Of a DNA stretch of 64,000 nucleotides, positions 61,493 to 64,000 are shown one piece after another; position 1 is the first letter of the stretch; each line of letters starts with the position of its first letter. The DNA comes from Parabacteroides distasonis ATCC 8503 (GTDB taxonomy: Bacteria; Bacteroidota; Bacteroidia; Bacteroidales; Tannerellaceae). Location: NCBI RefSeq assembly GCF_000012845.1, contig NC_009615.1, positions 4,280,501 to 4,344,500 of the forward strand, read 5' to 3'. Position numbers and translations under genes: made by a program. Below the pieces are notes generated by a model. It did no database searches. It had not been told where the DNA came from and was given only the letters and a program-made list of their open reading frames with translations.

Positions 61493-62482
61493 TTATCGAT
61501 TGTATATTACTTCCAGTACGGTTTGACCGGCAGCTTTTAGAGTCTCACGGTCTATATTCTCCATATTATCTTTTTGAGTATGCCAATAACTGGCGAAACC
61601 TGTTTTAGACTCAGGGTCGTAGTTAATGATGTCGATACTCGGGATATTACGTCCGCTAATCACATATTGGTGATCGTCTGTGATGGCTCCACCTGCGGCG
61701 TTAATGAAATATTTGCCATATCCCAGATCGCGGGCCGCGCTCCATACCATCTCGACGATCGGGGCTGCCGCACGTAAGGATTGTTGCTCCTTGAAAAACG
61801 TGGCGTTCTTGCCGCCCACCATATCCAATAAGATTCCGTATTCCGCCGTATAATTAGGGACATGCGGATTTTTTGCCCAGAACTGGGTACCTAGGCACCA
61901 GCTATCCGGTGTATAATCGGTTACGAACTCCGGCGTACCATAATCCTCCGCATCGAAGAAAATAATATCGATGCCGATACCCGGGGCTTTTTGTCCGATT
62001 TGGCGGGCGATCTCCAATAAGGCACCTACGCCGCTACCGCCATCGTCCGCCCCGTCCAATGGGGTCCGGTGCTTGGAAGGATCGGGATCGTGGTCCGAAT
62101 AGGGACGGCTGTCCCAATGCGCGAATAGTAAAACACGTTTACTATTCTCCGGATCAAACGAGCCTATGATGTTTCTCGCTTCCAGCTTCGTTCCGTCGTA
62201 GGCGGTCAGTATCGCTTCCTGTTGGTAGACTTTGGCGCCAAAGCGCTTCAATTCAGATGCTAAGTAATCCCCGCATGCTTTATGAGCCGCCGTGTTAGGT
62301 ACACGGGGACCAAAAGCGACTTGGTTCGCTACATAGGCGTAAGCGCTGTCTGCGTTGAAATCGGGAACAGCTGAGGCGATCGGTTGTTTTTTGATCTCCG
62401 GCATATTACCTGTCTCTTTGGTTCCTTTGGCTCCACATGATAAAAGAGCAAAACTCAATAACGCAAAAAATAATCTGATCAT
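61493..62482 (-). CDS. M28-family peptidase / glutaminyl cyclase-like lipoprotein
   Basis: 329 residues with lipobox LLSC. FAHWDSRPYSDHD (zinc His-x-Asp), PLDGADDGGSGVGALLEIAR (bridging Asp), FFDAEDYG (catalytic Glu) and ITDDHQYVISGRNIPSIDII are the M28 zinc-site motifs. The spacing resembles bacterial glutaminyl-peptide cyclases as much as aminopeptidases. Periplasmic, membrane anchored. Confidence 0.85.
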   Translation of the reverse strand: MIRLFFALLSFALLSCGAKGTKETGNMPEIKKQPIASAVPDFNADSAYAYVANQVAFGPRVPNTAAHKACGDYLASELKRFGAKVYQQEAILTAYDGTKLEARNIIGSFDPENSKRVLLFAHWDSRPYSDHDPDPSKHRTPLDGADDGGSGVGALLEIARQIGQKAPGIGIDIIFFDAEDYGTPEFVTDYTPDSWCLGTQFWAKNPHVPNYTAEYGILLDMVGGKNATFFKEQQSLRAAAPIVEMVWSAARDLGYGKYFINAAGGAITDDHQYVISGRNIPSIDIINYDPESKTGFASYWHTQKDNMENIDRETLKAAGQTVLEVIYNR

Positions 62483-62495
62483 AAATCTGTTTTGT

Positions 62496-64000
62496 TTATA
62501 ATGTTTTTACGGAGGCAGTCGCTTGAACCTCGTCTAATACACGCATCAAGTTTCCACCCCATATCTTGGCGATATCTTCCTCTGTATATCCTTTCTCTAT
62601 TAATTTAACAGTGATCTGTATGAAATCGTTGTCACTTTCGCAACCGATAATTCCGCCACCGCCATCAAAATCAGAGCCGATACCTACATGATCGATACCG
62701 GCGACTTTCACCATATGATCGATATGTTCGATCGCGTCGGTAAGGCTCGCGTTTTTATAATCCTCATTGATATAGCGGTCGAGCAAGCAAACTTGCGCTA
62801 CGCCTCCATTTTGGGCAAGGGCCTTTAGTTGTTCGTCGGTCAGGTTACGGTCGTGCTTGCACATCGCCATGGATGAGGAATGCGAGCAGATGATCGGGGC
62901 CTTGGACAATTTGATAACATCCCAAAATGACTTCTCAGAGGCATGAGACATATCCACCATGATACCTTGGCGATTCATCTCTTTCACAACCTCTTCACCA
63001 AACGGACTTAAACCGTCCCATTCTTTCTTGGTATGGGTGGATGAGTCGCAAATATCGTTATCGTAGGAGTGGCAGAGCGTGATATAATTGACACCTATCG
63101 CCTTGAACTTAGCGATATTCGCCAGATCCTTACCAATGCCGTATCCATTCTCTATACCGATAAAGAACGCTTTTTTCCCTTCATTCTTCAAGCGGATGAA
63201 GTCTTGGTTCGTAACGGCGATGCCACATAAATCCTTATTCAATTCAGCTTGCTTGCGAATACCTTCGATCAAGCCTGTTACTTTTTGTACGGCTTCTTGT
63301 AAAGAGACCTCATCACGTTTACCTTGTCCGATGAAGGCCGCAAGGAACACCCCGTCTAGTTTCCCTTCTTGCATCTTAGGGATGTTTACCCGGTTACGTT
63401 CCCGGTCCGCGATGCTGAATCCGGCACGTTTGAACCAGAAAGGAGTATCGGTATGTGTATCTACGGAAAGGAAATGCTTGTGCATCTCTTTGGCTTGGTG
63501 GAAAGTCTCGGCCTTTCCTATCAGATGGCGGAATATCCTTAACATCGTAGTGTCGCCTCCGTAAGTCAACGCTTCCGGATGCCATTGAACTCCCATGATG
63601 GATCGATTCGGATAAGCGTCGATAGCCTCGATAATACTGTCGGGCGCATAAGCGGTAGCCTTGAAGATAGGCGCCAACTCCTTGATCGCTTGATGATGAA
63701 GAGAGTTTACGGCTAAGGTATCTTTCCCTAGAATAGAGGCTAGCTGTGAGTTCGCGTCAACAAAGACACGGTGTGAGCCATACGAACTGGGTAAATCTTG
63801 CCTATGCTTGACAGAATGATCGCCACGTTGTGAGGGGATGTCTTGGTAAAGCGTACCGCCAAACGCTACATTCAACAGTTGCAATCCCCGGCATATGCCT
63901 AAGACGGGAATATTTTGATCGGTAGCCATCTTGATTAGTTTCAACTCATACAAATCGCGTACCGGATCGACTTCCTCCAGCTTTTCCCGAGGCTCCTCCT
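62496..64000 (-). CDS. Fused C26 glutamine amidotransferase-like and M19 dipeptidase (5' end outside the window)
   Basis: Partial: the frame stays open to the right edge (EEPREKLEEVDPVRDLYELK), so the TTG at 63953 is not the true start. The first part has VLGICRGLQLLNVAFGG, the nucleophile elbow of gamma-glutamyl-GABA hydrolase-type amidotransferases (C26), and MGVQWHPEA. From about 150 residues on, FLSVDTHTDTPFWF, INIPKMQEGKLDGVFLAAFI, VDMSHASEKSFWDVI, ICSHSSSM and VGIGSDFDGGGGIIG are the membrane dipeptidase (M19) zinc-site motifs. One chain would both cleave gamma-glutamyl bonds and dipeptides. Confidence 0.88.
   Translation of the reverse strand, partial: EEPREKLEEVDPVRDLYELKLIKMATDQNIPVLGICRGLQLLNVAFGGTLYQDIPSQRGDHSVKHRQDLPSSYGSHRVFVDANSQLASILGKDTLAVNSLHHQAIKELAPIFKATAYAPDSIIEAIDAYPNRSIMGVQWHPEALTYGGDTTMLRIFRHLIGKAETFHQAKEMHKHFLSVDTHTDTPFWFKRAGFSIADRERNRVNIPKMQEGKLDGVFLAAFIGQGKRDEVSLQEAVQKVTGLIEGIRKQAELNKDLCGIAVTNQDFIRLKNEGKKAFFIGIENGYGIGKDLANIAKFKAIGVNYITLCHSYDNDICDSSTHTKKEWDGLSPFGEEVVKEMNRQGIMVDMSHASEKSFWDVIKLSKAPIICSHSSSMAMCKHDRNLTDEQLKALAQNGGVAQVCLLDRYINEDYKNASLTDAIEHIDHMVKVAGIDHVGIGSDFDGGGGIIGCESDNDFIQITVKLIEKGYTEEDIAKIWGGNLMRVLDEVQATASVKTL

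Noticed and set aside
1..64000. tRNA or rRNA genes
   Set aside because: No cloverleaf-like or rRNA-like sequence was recognised by eye on either strand; a covariance-model search would settle this.

Overview
The window reads as chromosome of a gut Bacteroidota, most likely Parabacteroides (P. distasonis group). This rests on many FimA/Mfa1-Mfa2 type fimbrial lipoproteins, Bacteroides-type promoters with a TAnnTTTG -7 box, a hybrid two-component regulator, a TonB/PnuT thiamine locus under a TPP riboswitch, and a rimP-nusA-infB-cvpA-sufBCD gene order. The species is inferred, not proven.

Left part (1-37.7 kb): a fimbrial island with built-in DNA switching. A Mfa2-like gene (375-1307, minus) and a hybrid histidine kinase/AraC regulator (1870-3771, plus) diverge from a 125-bp segment bounded by 41-bp inverted repeats (40/41 identical). 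This is a candidate phase-variable promoter for the regulator. An expressed fimbrillin (4114-5505) follows. A paralogous fimbrillin (20301-21635, minus) lies tail-to-tail with it. The two share a 74-bp 5' end (73/74 identical, inverted), but the second has no promoter and has ATA in place of its ATG. An intact tyrosine recombinase (22263-23411) sits just beyond it. I read this as a fimbrillin on/off cassette pair that switches by inversion. A second fimbrial cluster (23658-33708) and an HU/DUF3575/DUF3868 operon (35279-37659) follow. Four plus-strand promoters here share one architecture: TAGTTTTACC, then 30 nt on CCTATY, then 27 nt on TAnnTTTG.

Between the two fimbrillins is a nested mobile element. 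An IS66 element (6078-20006, 8-bp target duplication CGTTTCCC) has its tnpB split by an 11.4-kb integrative mobilizable element (6709-18119). The inner element carries a tyrosine integrase, a RhuM-like regulator, a helicase and a primase with two iteron-like repeat sets, an oriT-like hairpin, MobC and a relaxase. Its cargo is an arsenic operon: ArsR, an ArsF-like lipoprotein, an ArsG-like transporter, two ArsP-type permeases, a thioredoxin-like protein and ArsC. Two GTTCG-N8-CGAA palindromes are probable ArsR operators.

Right part (37.7-64 kb): housekeeping. It holds thiamine uptake and pyrophosphorylation (minus strand, TPP riboswitch), the rimP-nusA-infB translation/transcription operon running into cvpA and sufBCD, and a VOC-GNAT fusion. 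A glycan block follows (GH13, GH31, Ser-type sulfatase), then sufS, a VanZ-like gene and rnhB. A convergent minus-strand set of sufE, an M28 peptidase and a C26-M19 fusion runs off the right edge. A five-copy 22-bp tandem repeat lies between rnhB and sufE.
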